From Macrococcus lamae (GTDB lineage Bacteria > Bacillota > Bacilli > Staphylococcales > Staphylococcaceae): a stretch of 64,000 bases of DNA. This document shows positions 21,004 to 29,822 of the stretch, piece after piece. A program made the translations under genes and the position numbers. How positions within the stretch are numbered: the stretch's first letter is position 1; every line of letters starts with the position of its first letter. The stretch lies in contig NZ_SCWB01000010.1 in assembly GCF_004359545.1 (NCBI RefSeq), positions 1-64,000 of the forward strand. Reading direction: 5' to 3'. The notes beneath the pieces are model-generated. The model was not told the origin of the DNA and did not search any database. It saw nothing but the letters and a program-made list of their open reading frames with translations.

Positions 21004-22355
21004 CGTATCTCCTCCAGCAGCTGATTTTTTTCGAGGAACTTAATGTCTACAAGATTTGAAATATAGTTTGGATGCTGAATGATTCTGAACTGGTAATCTA
21101 AATTCGTCTTAAATCCAGAGATCACCGTCTCAGCAAGGACTGCCTGCATTCTTCTGATGGCGCGTTCACGTGTGCTGTCGTAAGTAATGATCTTTGCAAT
21201 CATCGAGTCATAGTAAGGTGACACGGTACAGTTCTCATAAAGAAATGTATCGTGTCTGACACCTGGACCGCCCGCAAGATGAAGCGCGTCCAGTTTGCCG
21301 GGACTTGGTCTGAACTGATGAGCCGGGTCTTCAGCATTGATACGACACTCAAGAGCGAAACCTTGAATTTTAATCTCTTCCTGCTTGAGCTTGAAGTTAT
21401 CAAACAGTGCGATATCAAGCTGCGCTTCAACAATATCTATTCCGGTGACAAGTTCTGTCACTGTATGCTCCACTTGAATACGTGTATTCATCTCAAGGAA
21501 GTAATAGTCGCCTGTCTCTTCAACGAACAGGAATTCAAGCGTCCCTGCCCCTTTATAATGAATATCTCTGGCAGCAGCGACAGCACTGCCAGTCATTTGA
21601 TCTCTGACACTTTGCGGCACAATGACGGCTGGTGCTTCTTCAATCAGCTTCTGGTTATTACGCTGAATCGAACAATCGCGGTCATAAAGGTGGACTGCTT
21701 CTCCTTTGCCATCACCGATCACCTGCACTTCAATATGACGGGCAGTCTTGATGAATTTCTCTATGTATACTCTGTCATCACCAAATGCTTTAGCCGCTTC
21801 ATTACGTGCAGAGCGATACAGTGCCGCCACGTCATCCAGATCACTGACAATACGCATTCCCTTACCGCCACCACCGGCTACTGCTTTAATGACAAGCGGC
21901 ACTCCGATTGATTCAGCCATGGCCACTGCATCTTCTACTGTCGGAATGACATCTTTCGATCCTGGAATAACAGGCACTCCTGCTGCAATCATTGTTTTAC
22001 GTGCTTCTGCTTTATCTCCCATCTTAGTAATGGTGTCAGGCGTTGGACCGATAAAGATGATATCGTGCTGTTGACACAATGATGCAAATGCTGCGTTCTC
22101 TGCTAAAAATCCGTATCCGGGATGTATCGCATCTGCGCCGGTGATTTCAGCGGCTGCTATTATCTGGTTCATATTCAGATAACTCTTGGCTGCCTGTGAC
22201 GGTCCGATACATACCGATTCGTCAGCAAGTGAGACGTGGAGCGCTTCCTTGTCAGTCGTTGAATAGACCGCAACTGTTTTTATACCAAGCTTTCTACACG
22301 TACGAATAATACGGACTGCAATCTCTCCTCTGTTGGCAATCAATATTTTCTTCAT
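21000..22355 (-). CDS. accC: Biotin carboxylase, AccC-like, of the pxp operon
   Basis: The 451-aa ATP-grasp biotin carboxylase has [29 protein letters not shown]-like core and the [14 protein letters not shown] motif. It carboxylates the biotin on a carrier protein. It is encoded with a carrier (AccB) but without a carboxyltransferase pair, and lies between pxpC and pxpA. In other staphylococci a second accBC pair serves fatty acid synthesis, so this copy may be specialised. That specialisation is inference. Confidence 0.92.
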   Translation of the reverse strand: MKKILIANRGEIAVRIIRTCRKLGIKTVAVYSTTDKEALHVSLADESVCIGPSQAAKSYLNMNQIIAAAEITGADAIHPGYGFLAENAAFASLCQQHDIIFIGPTPDTITKMGDKAEARKTMIAAGVPVIPGSKDVIPTVEDAVAMAESIGVPLVIKAVAGGGGKGMRIVSDLDDVAALYRSARNEAAKAFGDDRVYIEKFIKTARHIEVQVIGDGKGEAVHLYDRDCSIQRNNQKLIEEAPAVIVPQSVRDQMTGSAVAAARDIHYKGAGTLEFLFVEETGDYYFLEMNTRIQVEHTVTELVTGIDIVEAQLDIALFDNFKLKQEEIKIQGFALECRINAEDPAHQFRPSPGKLDALHLAGGPGVRHDTFLYENCTVSPYYDSMIAKIITYDSTRERAIRRMQAVLAETVISGFKTNLDYQFRIIQHPNYISNLVDIKFLEKNQLLEEIR

Positions 22356-22366
22356 AACGGACTCCT

Positions 22367-22792
22367 TTACTTGTTCTCACGAATTCTGACAAGCGGTGCA
22401 TCGTAGTCAACCGCTGTACCGTTTTCCACAAACAACTCTTCAATGACACCAGACACTTCAGCCTGAATATCATTCATTACTTTCATCGCTTCAATGATAC
22501 CGATTCGGTCTCCTTTTTGTACGGTATCTCCTTGTTTAACAAGCGGTTCAGTACTATCTTCACTGTCAGTTGCATAAAACGTCCCGACAAGCTGTGATTT
22601 CTGAATGTGACCTGTCTCAGTCTCAGTGTCCGACATCTGTTGTGCTTGAACTGGTGACGGTATTAGTGCTGGCTCTAACTTACCTGCTGCTTTTTCAATA
22701 TGATATTCAGTGCCGACATCTTTGATTGAAAGGACTTGAAGCTGGTTATCGTTCATAAGTTTGATCAATGTTTCCAAGTTTGATGTATTCAT
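22367..22792 (-). CDS. accB: Biotin carboxyl carrier protein, AccB-like
   Basis: The 141-aa protein has an N-terminal helical part, a Pro/Gln-rich linker near 45-55 and a C-terminal biotinyl domain with IEAMKVMNDI, where the lysine is biotinylated. It abuts pxpC with no gap and lies 11 nt before accC. It would carry the carboxyl group for the co-transcribed AccC; the final acceptor in this operon is unknown. Confidence 0.93.
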   Translation of the reverse strand: MNTSNLETLIKLMNDNQLQVLSIKDVGTEYHIEKAAGKLEPALIPSPVQAQQMSDTETETGHIQKSQLVGTFYATDSEDSTEPLVKQGDTVQKGDRIGIIEAMKVMNDIQAEVSGVIEELFVENGTAVDYDAPLVRIRENK

Positions 22793-23746
22793 TTATCGTT
22801 TCACCCTTTTTATTAATTGTTGGACACTTGTACTGACGGTTCTTTCACTGAACGCCTGCATGCTTACTTTCTCAAGGCGCTCAAGCATCTTTTTCTTCTC
22901 TTCTACCGCTTCTTCAAGCGTCCCTGGGACGAGCTTAAGTTCTGCTCCCGCTTTTAACTGCACAAGTTTCGGGAGATCCACGAAGTACACTGTGCCGAGC
23001 TTGGCATAGCCGCCAACTGTCTGGCGGTCGTTGAGCAGAATAATCGGCAGCCCTTCTGAGGTCACTTGCACTGAGCCAAGCTGGACCGGCTCTGAGATGA
23101 TGTCATATGAGGATGCCTTGATAACATCTCCTTCAAGCCTTATACCCATCCGGTCAGAAACTGTAGATACAATATAAATGTCCGGCAGCAGCTCAAACCG
23201 CTCGTACTGCCTGCCAGGAATAAATCTGATGACATTGTCACATGCGTGCTGCTTCATCACTTTTTTTACAGGCATGACAGCCGGAGCTTTAAAATGCAGT
23301 ACATCACCTGATTTGAGTGGGCGCCCGTCGATTCCGCCGATGCCTACTTTTGTCTGAGTCGACACACTGCCGTTGACTGTCGGAATGTCAAATCCGCCTT
23401 TGACGGACAGGTAAGTTCTCATACCATCGATCGCCCCTTTAAACGACAGCACATCATTCGTCCGGGCATTATAGATGGTGTTGTTTGTAATTTCTTCATT
23501 ATTTAACTGTGCCTGCATATCAGCACCGGTCACTACAAAGGCTGCAGCTGTTGTAAACTGAAATACACCGCCCTGCATCGTCATCTCAAGACTCATCGGC
23601 TCAACATTTTCAAGCAGCTGATTACCCATCATCAGACTGTCGTAGTCCATCGCTCCACCTGGACTCAAGCCGATATGCTGCAGACCGAAGCGTCCGACGT
23701 CCTGGACGGTAGTCAGCAATCCAGGTTTGATCACTTTGATGCTCAT
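22793..23746 (-). CDS. pxpC: 5-oxoprolinase subunit C (KipA family)
   Basis: The 317-aa protein shows the biotin-dependent carboxyltransferase-like KipA/AHS2 fold: TVQDVGRFGLQHIGLSPGGAMD at the start, LSVKGGFDIP near 115, and a late SEGLPIILLNDRQTVGGYAK motif. It overlaps pxpB by 1 nt. PxpB-PxpC forms the ATP-using part of 5-oxoprolinase; older work named the pair KipI-KipA for effects on the sporulation kinase KinA in Bacillus. Confidence 0.94.
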   Translation of the reverse strand: MSIKVIKPGLLTTVQDVGRFGLQHIGLSPGGAMDYDSLMMGNQLLENVEPMSLEMTMQGGVFQFTTAAAFVVTGADMQAQLNNEEITNNTIYNARTNDVLSFKGAIDGMRTYLSVKGGFDIPTVNGSVSTQTKVGIGGIDGRPLKSGDVLHFKAPAVMPVKKVMKQHACDNVIRFIPGRQYERFELLPDIYIVSTVSDRMGIRLEGDVIKASSYDIISEPVQLGSVQVTSEGLPIILLNDRQTVGGYAKLGTVYFVDLPKLVQLKAGAELKLVPGTLEEAVEEKKKMLERLEKVSMQAFSERTVSTSVQQLIKRVKR

Positions 23747-24447
23747 TACTCCGCCTCCCGTACTTCCAGCTGATATGCCGCGTCTTCTTCAATCGCCAGA
23801 AATTCTTGTTCAGTAATTGCCTTGAACTGTATATAGTCGCCTGCTTCATAGTAAACTTCAGGCTGCCGGTCAGCCTCAAACAGCTTTACAGGAGTTCTGC
23901 CAATAATATTCCAGCCGCCGGGAGATTCGAGCGGATACATTCCGGTCTGCTCACCGGCAATACCGACAGATCCTGCTGGTATACGTTTTCTCGGCTGCTT
24001 TCTTCTCGGCATTGCAATTGATTTGTCCAGACCGCCGAGGAAGGGAAAGCCTGGCATGAAACCAAGCATATATACTAAATACGGTCTGCCTGTATGGCGC
24101 TTCACTACTTCTTCTTCAGATAAATGTGTCTGCATCGCCAGCTCTTCCAGGTCTAATGCATAGTCTTTGTCGTAGCACACTGGAACGACGAATATACGGC
24201 GTTTCTGTGCTGTTGACGACTGCACTGACAGACGAGTGAGCTTGTCCTTCAATTCAGCATGCGTTGTCTTGTAATCATCGAAATAAATCGTCACTGTATT
24301 ATAAGAGACGACTACTTCGTTCACTTCAGGTAAATCAAGTTCTTCAAGAGCTTGTTTCAGCCGAATGACCTGACTATTGACAGTTTCGCTGATCACATCA
24401 TCAAAGATACATGAAATAGTATTTTCATTAGTAAAAATGATTTCCAT
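23746..24447 (-). CDS. pxpB: 5-oxoprolinase subunit B (KipI family)
   Basis: The 233-aa AHS1/KipI protein has YLVYMLGFMPGFPFLGGLD and RIPAGSVGIAGEQTGMYPLE motifs. I start it at 24447 (MEIIFTNEN), eight bases after AAAGGGG. An ATG seven codons upstream overlaps that site. It is the first gene of the operon pxpB-pxpC-accB-accC-pxpA-NRAMP-like. Confidence 0.94.
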   Translation of the reverse strand: MEIIFTNENTISCIFDDVISETVNSQVIRLKQALEELDLPEVNEVVVSYNTVTIYFDDYKTTHAELKDKLTRLSVQSSTAQKRRIFVVPVCYDKDYALDLEELAMQTHLSEEEVVKRHTGRPYLVYMLGFMPGFPFLGGLDKSIAMPRRKQPRKRIPAGSVGIAGEQTGMYPLESPGGWNIIGRTPVKLFEADRQPEVYYEAGDYIQFKAITEQEFLAIEEDAAYQLEVREAE

Positions 24448-24543
24448 CACTGTAACCCCTTTCATCACCTTTATAATATTAACATAATAATCAGATAATT
24501 AAACCAAAAATTTTTATAATTTAAAACGGTAAAGCAGATGGGT

Positions 24544-24582
24544 AAAAAAATACCGAATGCCATAAAAGGACATCCGGTATTT
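24544..24582 (-). terminator. Intrinsic terminator after yidC
   Basis: AAATACCG and CGGTATTT pair around an imperfect inner stem and are followed by seven T on the minus strand, 14 nt after the yidC stop. Confidence 0.85.
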
Positions 24583-24595
24583 AAACTTATTTCAA

Positions 24596-25462
24596 TTATT
24601 TTCTTTTCTTTTTCTTCGGCGCAACTGTCGTATTTTTTACAGCCTGTGCCTGTGCTTTTGCCTGATTCTGTTCATGAGCTTCCACAAGCGGTTTCATTTC
24701 TTCATGAACTTTATTTTTATAGAACTTGTTGCCGAGCCATGTCTGGAAGACAAGGAATAATCCGCCGACAGCCCAGTAGAGTGGTAATGCTGCTGGTGAG
24801 ATAAATGACATCCACACGATCATAATCGGTGAAATGAACATCATCATACGCATCTGTGCTTTCTGCTCATCAGGGATATTCTGCATTGATACATAAGCCT
24901 GAAGTGCATAGACAAGACCTGCAATGACAGTCATGGCGATGTCAGTCTTAGTCAGATCAAACCATAAGAAGTGCGGATATTCAGTAATACCACCAGTTGA
25001 TGGATATTTCAGCACATAGAATAGTCCTGTAACGATCGGCAGCTGAATTAATAACGGCAGACAACCCATATTGAGTGGATTGATGTTATTTTCTTTATAG
25101 AGCGCCATCATTTCCTGGTTCGCTGCCATTTTTTCTTCCTGCGTACGTGCACGTTTTACTTTTTCCTGAATGGCCTTCATCTGAGGTTGAATCAAGTTCA
25201 TTTTCTCTTTCATGACACTTTGATTCTTATAAGTTCTCATCATGAATGGGAACAATGCAAGACGTACGATCAACGTAATAGCGATGATTGCAAGTCCGTA
25301 GTTATGTCCCATGCTGGCACCTAACCAGTGAATCAGATGGTCAAGTGGTAATACGAATGTATCATAAAAAAAGCCGTTTCGGTTTGATTCCTTCGAGTAG
25401 TCACACCCCGCAAGAAAAATCATAATACCGAACAATAATGGCAATAGTGCCTTTTTCTTCAT
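24596..25462 (-). CDS. yidC: Membrane protein insertase YidC/OxaA (lipoprotein form)
   Basis: The 288-aa protein starts with a lipoprotein signal peptide (lipobox FLAGC, Cys19), then five membrane helices with the 60KD_IMP domain (LALFPFMMRTYKNQS, NPLNMGCLPLLIQLPI), and ends in a Lys-rich tail (KKKKRK) that can contact the ribosome. It inserts proteins into the membrane with or without SecYEG. Flanked by terminators or gaps, it appears to be a single-gene unit. Many Firmicutes carry two paralogues; only one is in this window. Confidence 0.94.
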   Translation of the reverse strand: MKKKALLPLLFGIMIFLAGCDYSKESNRNGFFYDTFVLPLDHLIHWLGASMGHNYGLAIIAITLIVRLALFPFMMRTYKNQSVMKEKMNLIQPQMKAIQEKVKRARTQEEKMAANQEMMALYKENNINPLNMGCLPLLIQLPIVTGLFYVLKYPSTGGITEYPHFLWFDLTKTDIAMTVIAGLVYALQAYVSMQNIPDEQKAQMRMMMFISPIMIVWMSFISPAALPLYWAVGGLFLVFQTWLGNKFYKNKVHEEMKPLVEAHEQNQAKAQAQAVKNTTVAPKKKKRK

Positions 25463-25544
25463 TTCTTCACCTCATAGTATTCTTTCACATAGAGGTTATT
25501 TTACCATATTTCAATAATCTATAACACTATTCCTTCTACGTTTA

Positions 25545-26186
25545 TCAGTTTTTCTGGTAATAATTCAAGTACGCCTTCACATCTTGTTCAATATTTCGGC
25601 TGCGGGCAATCGATGAAATCGTAGAAACGCCGTCTGCACCTGCTTTTAATATCGGTTCGCAGTTCTTGTTCGTAATACCACCAATCGCGACTATCGGTAT
25701 CTCTTCGTCGTACAATCTCATCTTACGGATCAGTTCAATACCGCCCGGCTTTTTCGCATCGCTCTTTGAACTGGTTTCATACACAGGTCCGACGCCGATA
25801 TAGTCGACATAAGTAAGATCAGAGAAATCATATTCCTGGAAGTTGCTCACTGACAACCCAATGATTTTATTCGGAAAATAATTGATGATTTCCTTAATAT
25901 CCTGATCATCCTGTCCAAGATGTACACCGTCCGCATCAATCTGCACCGCAAGCTCCCAGTCATCATTAATGATGAACGGCACCTGGTAATACATACACAG
26001 TTCTTTCAGCTTAAGTGCTAATTCTTTTTTAGCTTCCCCGGTCAATGCACCATTACCTTTTTCTCTGAACTGAAACATTGTAATCCCTGCATCAAGGGCT
26101 GACTTCAGCACTTGTTCCAGATTTCCTTCTGGAACGTCGGTCGTCCCGCAAATAAAATAAAGTTGAAGCATCCGTCGATCAAACAT
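25545..26186 (-). CDS. thiE: Thiamine-phosphate synthase
   Basis: The 213-aa TIM barrel couples HMP-PP and thiazole phosphate to thiamine phosphate. Motifs seen are MFQFREKGNG, FIINDDWELAVQIDADGVHLGQDD, GVGPVYETSSKSDA and VAIGGITNKN. It is the last gene of the tenA-thiD-thiM-thiE operon, 1 nt after thiM. Confidence 0.95.
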   Translation of the reverse strand: MFDRRMLQLYFICGTTDVPEGNLEQVLKSALDAGITMFQFREKGNGALTGEAKKELALKLKELCMYYQVPFIINDDWELAVQIDADGVHLGQDDQDIKEIINYFPNKIIGLSVSNFQEYDFSDLTYVDYIGVGPVYETSSKSDAKKPGGIELIRKMRLYDEEIPIVAIGGITNKNCEPILKAGADGVSTISSIARSRNIEQDVKAYLNYYQKN

Positions 26187-26187
26187 T

Positions 26188-26973
26188 TTATTTCACTTCT
26201 TCCGCTCGCATATTCTCTGCTATGTCATTTTCAACTGTCTCCTGCAGCATATCCAGCAGATTAATTTGAAAATGTCCGGGCAGAGTACCATTATCACGCT
26301 GTTCTGCACGCTCAGCCGCGATGTTATACCAGCTCACTGCTTCTGTCAGCATAGACAATGTCGGTTTGACTTCATTATATATAAAAGCGCTGACAATTGC
26401 CCCTAATAAGCAGCCGCCTCCTGTTACTTTCGTGAGCATAGGTGTTCCATTTTGGAGTTTCATCACTTTACCGTCGACATAGACCGCATCAATCGCTCCT
26501 GTTACAACGACTGCCGTATTAAAACGATCTCCTGCCGCACGGGCAACAGCCACTGTATCAAGCGACGTATCGCTATCTGTTCCTTTCATCGACGATTCGG
26601 CCGACAAGCTGCTGATTTCTGACGCGTTACCCCGGATGACACTGATATGATAATGCTCGAGCAGTTTCAGACAGAACGTCTTTCTAAAATTTGTCGCACC
26701 GCATGCGACAGGATCGAGTACAACAGGAACAGCGTATTTGTTGGCAGCCTGAATAGCCGTTTCAATGGCAGGCATGATGTCTTCTGATAATGTACCGATA
26801 TTGATCAGCACTGCCCCGCAGTGCTGAATCAAATCTTCAAGCTCTGCCTCGTCGATTGCCATAATCGGACTTGCACCCAGGGCCAGCAGACCATTCGCTG
26901 TGAAATTTTTTACGACATCATTCGTAATACAAAGCACAAGGGGATTCGATCTTCTTACTTCATTGATTCTCAT
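26188..26973 (-). CDS. thiM: Hydroxyethylthiazole kinase
   Basis: The 261-aa ribokinase-fold enzyme phosphorylates the thiazole alcohol for salvage. It has VLCITNDVVKNFTANGLLALGASP at the start, VVLDPVACGATNFR and the TGGGCLLGAIVSAF anion-hole motif. It abuts thiD directly. Confidence 0.95.
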   Translation of the reverse strand: MRINEVRRSNPLVLCITNDVVKNFTANGLLALGASPIMAIDEAELEDLIQHCGAVLINIGTLSEDIMPAIETAIQAANKYAVPVVLDPVACGATNFRKTFCLKLLEHYHISVIRGNASEISSLSAESSMKGTDSDTSLDTVAVARAAGDRFNTAVVVTGAIDAVYVDGKVMKLQNGTPMLTKVTGGGCLLGAIVSAFIYNEVKPTLSMLTEAVSWYNIAAERAEQRDNGTLPGHFQINLLDMLQETVENDIAENMRAEEVK

Positions 26974-27768
26974 TTATAATCCCTCCAATGGATAGCTGAA
27001 ATGATTGACCGGACCGTTACCAATCCCGAGACCCGGCGAATGTTTAATCGCACGAGTTATATATTCTTTTGCTGTACGGACGCTGTACTCAATCGATCGT
27101 CCTTTCCCGAGTTCCGCTGTGATGACTGCACCAAACGTGCAGCCTGTACCGTGCGTATGATGCGTTGATACCCGTTCTGCTGTGAGTTCTATAGAGCCGT
27201 CCTTCGTAAACAAGTAATCAGTCGCATCACCTTTCATATGACCACCTTTTATGACAACAGACTGTGCACCGATTTCATTGATAAAGATCTTCCCTGCCTT
27301 AAAGATATCTTCTTTCGTCTCAATGGTCATCTGCAGAATGCGTTCAAGCTCCGGGAGATTCGGGGTCGCAACAGTTGCGAGATCGAGCAGCTTATAGCGT
27401 ACAGCTGACTTACCGGCTTCATCAAGCAGGTCATCACCGCTTTTTGCGACCATCACCGGGTCGATGACGTATGGAATATCATATTTCTGAATATAAGGTC
27501 TGACGACATCCATGACACTGCTCGAAGCAAGCATGCCAGTCTTTACCGCATCAGGCACAATATCGCTATAGACACTGCTGAGCTGGGCTTCAATAATATG
27601 TGCCGGCTGGTCGAAGACTTGCTGTACACCTGTTGTGTTCTGCGCGACAATACTTGTCACAACACTCATTCCGTAAACACCGCGTGATTGAAATACTTTA
27701 AGGTCGACAGTTGTACCTGCTCCTCCTGTCGGATCAGTTCCGGCTATTGATAATGCTGTCTTTAACAT
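26974..27768 (-). CDS. thiD: Hydroxymethylpyrimidine/phosphomethylpyrimidine kinase
   Basis: The 264-aa enzyme phosphorylates HMP twice to HMP-PP. Motifs include ALSIAGTDPTGGAGTTVDLK, VIDPVMVAKSGD, VVIKGGH and THHTHGTGCTFGAVI. Its start lies 35 nt inside the end of tenA, a larger overlap than usual, so translation is coupled. Confidence 0.94.
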   Translation of the reverse strand: MLKTALSIAGTDPTGGAGTTVDLKVFQSRGVYGMSVVTSIVAQNTTGVQQVFDQPAHIIEAQLSSVYSDIVPDAVKTGMLASSSVMDVVRPYIQKYDIPYVIDPVMVAKSGDDLLDEAGKSAVRYKLLDLATVATPNLPELERILQMTIETKEDIFKAGKIFINEIGAQSVVIKGGHMKGDATDYLFTKDGSIELTAERVSTHHTHGTGCTFGAVITAELGKGRSIEYSVRTAKEYITRAIKHSPGLGIGNGPVNHFSYPLEGL

Positions 27769-28432
27769 GGAATTCCCATACCTCCTGCCTTACTGCCATA
27801 TTGAAGAAACGTCTTTCATGAACACAGCTCTCCAGGAAATTTCGACGCAATATATCCAGTTCTGACTCAGTCGCCTGTTCTGCAAATGAATTTACCCAGC
27901 CGTCCAGGTGAACCATCAGTTCGTCCATGTTGACGGTATAGAAATCGACCCACGGCTTAAGTGGATTTCCAGTCAGGTCATGACGTTCTGTTATTTTAAG
28001 CGCTAGCTGCTGATATACATAAGGACAGGGTGCCATGGCACAAATAGTAAAACTCGCATCATCATAACGGAGAGCATTATAATACATGTGCTTGATGTAA
28101 TGATCACTTGATGGGTACCACTCGCCGTCTCTAATAATCTTCTCATAGTCTTCACCGACATAAGCAGCCATCGTCTGGTGCGCTTCAATTTCGCCGTTCA
28201 ACACAAAATCAATCTGACCGAGCAGAAAATTGATTCCATCGCGGTCATCCAGCTTCGCAATCAGCAAACTGTAGATTTTAGCAAATTCATTTAAATATAG
28301 ATGGTCGGCCTTCAAATAATGACGTATCGCCTCTTTATCAATATCGCCTCGTATGATTCCTTGAATAAAATCATCGTGATAAATGGATTCGATGATTGGA
28401 CCTGCCTGTTGTTTCAGTTCATCTGTAAACAT
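27734..28432 (-). CDS. tenA: Aminopyrimidine aminohydrolase TenA (thiaminase II)
   Basis: The 232-aa all-helical TenA protein salvages pyrimidine from degraded thiamine. The nucleophilic cysteine lies in AMAPCPYVYQQLA near residue 138, and a late ESCVHERRFFNMA motif holds the conserved Glu. It is the first gene after the TPP riboswitch. The operon has salvage genes only, with no thiC or thiG, so the cell probably depends on imported precursors unless these are elsewhere. Confidence 0.94.
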   Translation of the reverse strand: MFTDELKQQAGPIIESIYHDDFIQGIIRGDIDKEAIRHYLKADHLYLNEFAKIYSLLIAKLDDRDGINFLLGQIDFVLNGEIEAHQTMAAYVGEDYEKIIRDGEWYPSSDHYIKHMYYNALRYDDASFTICAMAPCPYVYQQLALKITERHDLTGNPLKPWVDFYTVNMDELMVHLDGWVNSFAEQATESELDILRRNFLESCVHERRFFNMAVRQEVWEFHVKDSIINSRN

Positions 28433-28452
28433 TGAAATTCCTCCTTAAAATT

Positions 28453-28479
28453 AAAAAAACCTATTTCCGCAGAAAAAGG
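28453..28479 (-). terminator. Terminator of the TPP riboswitch expression platform
   Basis: CCTTTTTC and GAAATAGG pair with loop TGCG and are followed by seven T on the minus strand, then the tenA ribosome binding site. It lies directly after the riboswitch aptamer, which implies control by transcription termination when TPP is bound. Confidence 0.8.
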
Positions 28480-28489
28480 CCTTAAAAAG

Positions 28490-28578
28490 AAGGACGCTTT
28501 CCTACGCTAGTATTATCTAGATCAGGTAAAAGGGTTTGACGAAGTCATCTCAGCCATAATGGCACCCCTAGCAGTCAA
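28490..28578 (-). ncRNA. TPP riboswitch (THI element)
   Basis: The minus strand contains the thi-box core: CTAGGGGTGCC, then ATGGCTGAGATGA, ACCCTTTTACCTGATCTAGATAATACTAGCG and GGAAAGCG. It sits between a promoter and tenA. TPP binding should favour the terminator and shut off the tenA-thiD-thiM-thiE operon. Confidence 0.96.
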
Positions 28579-28598
28579 TAGGTTATTTTGTTAGTTTT

Positions 28599-28627
28599 AG
28601 GATAACGAACGGCGGGTTAAATTGCAA
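28599..28627 (-). promoter_or_regulatory. Candidate promoter of the thiamine operon
   Basis: TTGCAA (28627-28622), a 17-bp spacer and TATCCT (28604-28599) on the minus strand lie about 20 bp upstream of the riboswitch aptamer. Confidence 0.55.
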
Positions 28628-28630
28628 ATG

Positions 28631-28658
28631 AAAAAAGTCATCCATTAAGGATGACTTT
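28631..28658 (-). terminator. Intrinsic terminator after the LysM/Rpf-like gene
   Basis: AAAGTCATCC and GGATGACTTT form a 10-bp perfect stem followed by TTTTTT on the minus strand, 10 nt after the stop. The -35 of the thiamine promoter lies right behind it. Confidence 0.9.
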
Positions 28659-28667
28659 AAAGTGTTA

Positions 28668-29534
28668 TTATAAGCGAGCGCCACATACTGGCCAAGGTTG
28701 AGAACCACGTTGGCTGTAAAGAATTTGAGCACGTTTAGTTTGTTCAGCTGCTGAAGCATTTGATGGAAGTCCTGAACCACCTACTGATTGCCAAGTTTGT
28801 ACATCAAATTGATATAGACCATAGAAACCATTACCTGTGTTTGTAGATGGATTACCACCTGATTCACAAGCTGCCATAGCTGCCCAGTTTAAACCGCTGC
28901 CTGCTGTAGATGTTTGTGTTGTCGCTGCTGGTTGCGTTTGAACTGCTTTAGGTGCCTGGTAAGTCACTTGTTGTTTTGGCGCCTGATAAGTTTGTTGTTG
29001 TACTGGTGCTTGGTAAGTTACTTGCTGTTTTGGTGCTTGATAAGTTGTTTGTTGTACTGGTGCTTTATATTCAGTTGTTTCAACTGCTTTTGGTGCAGTG
29101 TAAACTTTTTTAGGTGCTGCTACTGTTGCTGGAGCTGATTGAACAGCTGGTGCAGCTTGTTGTACTGAACCTGTTACGTTTAATGTTTTGCCTGCAATAA
29201 TCAAGTCAGATGACAAGTTATTCCACGCTTTTAATTGTGCAACTGATACATTGAATTTAGCAGCGATTTTACCTAAAGTATCACCGTAAACGATTTTATA
29301 TGTTTTTGTAGCTTCTGATTTAGTTTCTTCATTAACTTTTAATACTTGATTAGGAACGATCAGGTTTGATTTCAAACCATTTTCAGCTTTAATTGCTTCT
29401 ACTGATGTACCATAGTTTTTAGAAATGCCCCATAAAGTATCACCAGATTGTACTGTGTGTTCAGCTGCATCTGCAGTTGCAGCGAAAGTTCCTGAAACAG
29501 CTACTGCTGTTGTAACGGCTAATAATTTTTTCAT
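28668..29534 (-). CDS. Secreted wall hydrolase: two LysM domains plus an Rpf-like transglycosylase domain
   Basis: The 288-aa protein has a signal peptide (1-24, cut near ADA), LysM 1 (about 26-68, GDTLWGISKNYGTSVEAI), LysM 2 (about 78-122), a Gln/Pro/Lys linker (125-215) with tandem TYQAPKQQV-type repeats, and a C-terminal domain (216-288) reading NWAAMAACESGGNPSTNTGN. The candidate catalytic Glu is E224. Cys223 and Cys284 could form the disulfide seen in actinobacterial Rpf domains. It sits where S. aureus has sceD, but the build differs. A canonical WalR site lies about 100 bp upstream. Predicted to act on peptidoglycan during wall growth. Confidence 0.92.
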   Translation of the reverse strand: MKKLLAVTTAVAVSGTFAATADAAEHTVQSGDTLWGISKNYGTSVEAIKAENGLKSNLIVPNQVLKVNEETKSEATKTYKIVYGDTLGKIAAKFNVSVAQLKAWNNLSSDLIIAGKTLNVTGSVQQAAPAVQSAPATVAAPKKVYTAPKAVETTEYKAPVQQTTYQAPKQQVTYQAPVQQQTYQAPKQQVTYQAPKAVQTQPAATTQTSTAGSGLNWAAMAACESGGNPSTNTGNGFYGLYQFDVQTWQSVGGSGLPSNASAAEQTKRAQILYSQRGSQPWPVCGARL

Positions 29535-29631
29535 AGTTTAGTTTTCCTCCTAGGCTTTTATAACTCTGCTAATAATATAACAGATAAAAATATTTCATAG
29601 GTTACAGACAAAATAAAAGATATAGGCTTTT

Positions 29632-29648
29632 ATTACAGCCTTATTACA
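29632..29648 (-). promoter_or_regulatory. WalR (YycF) binding site upstream of the LysM/Rpf-like gene
   Basis: The minus strand reads TGTAAT-AAGGC-TGTAAT, an exact match to the WalR direct-repeat consensus TGTWAH-N5-TGTWAH. It lies 98 bp upstream of the start codon. WalKR controls autolysins and other wall hydrolases in staphylococci, which fits the gene product. Confidence 0.85.
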
Positions 29649-29822
29649 ATTGGTATATTTAACCTATTCCTATAAAAAAGTTAATTGATATGCTGTATGT
29701 CAACGTTTAGTCTGCTTTTTAGACAATCGATATGAATTAAATAGCGTTATCATTCTGTAATGTGATTAGAAAATAATACCAATTTATACGTTGATGATTA
29801 CTTGACTACGTGTATGTATGCG

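Noticed and set aside
21252-21911. Plus-strand frame of 219 codons opposite accC
   Set aside because: It lies wholly inside accC, lacks a ribosome binding site and its composition is that of an antisense shadow.
27734-27768. 35-nt overlap of thiD and tenA as a possible frameshift or wrong start
   Set aside because: The thiD start shows the family motif ALSIAGTDPTGGAG right after the ATG and the tenA C-terminus is of normal length, so the overlap is real.
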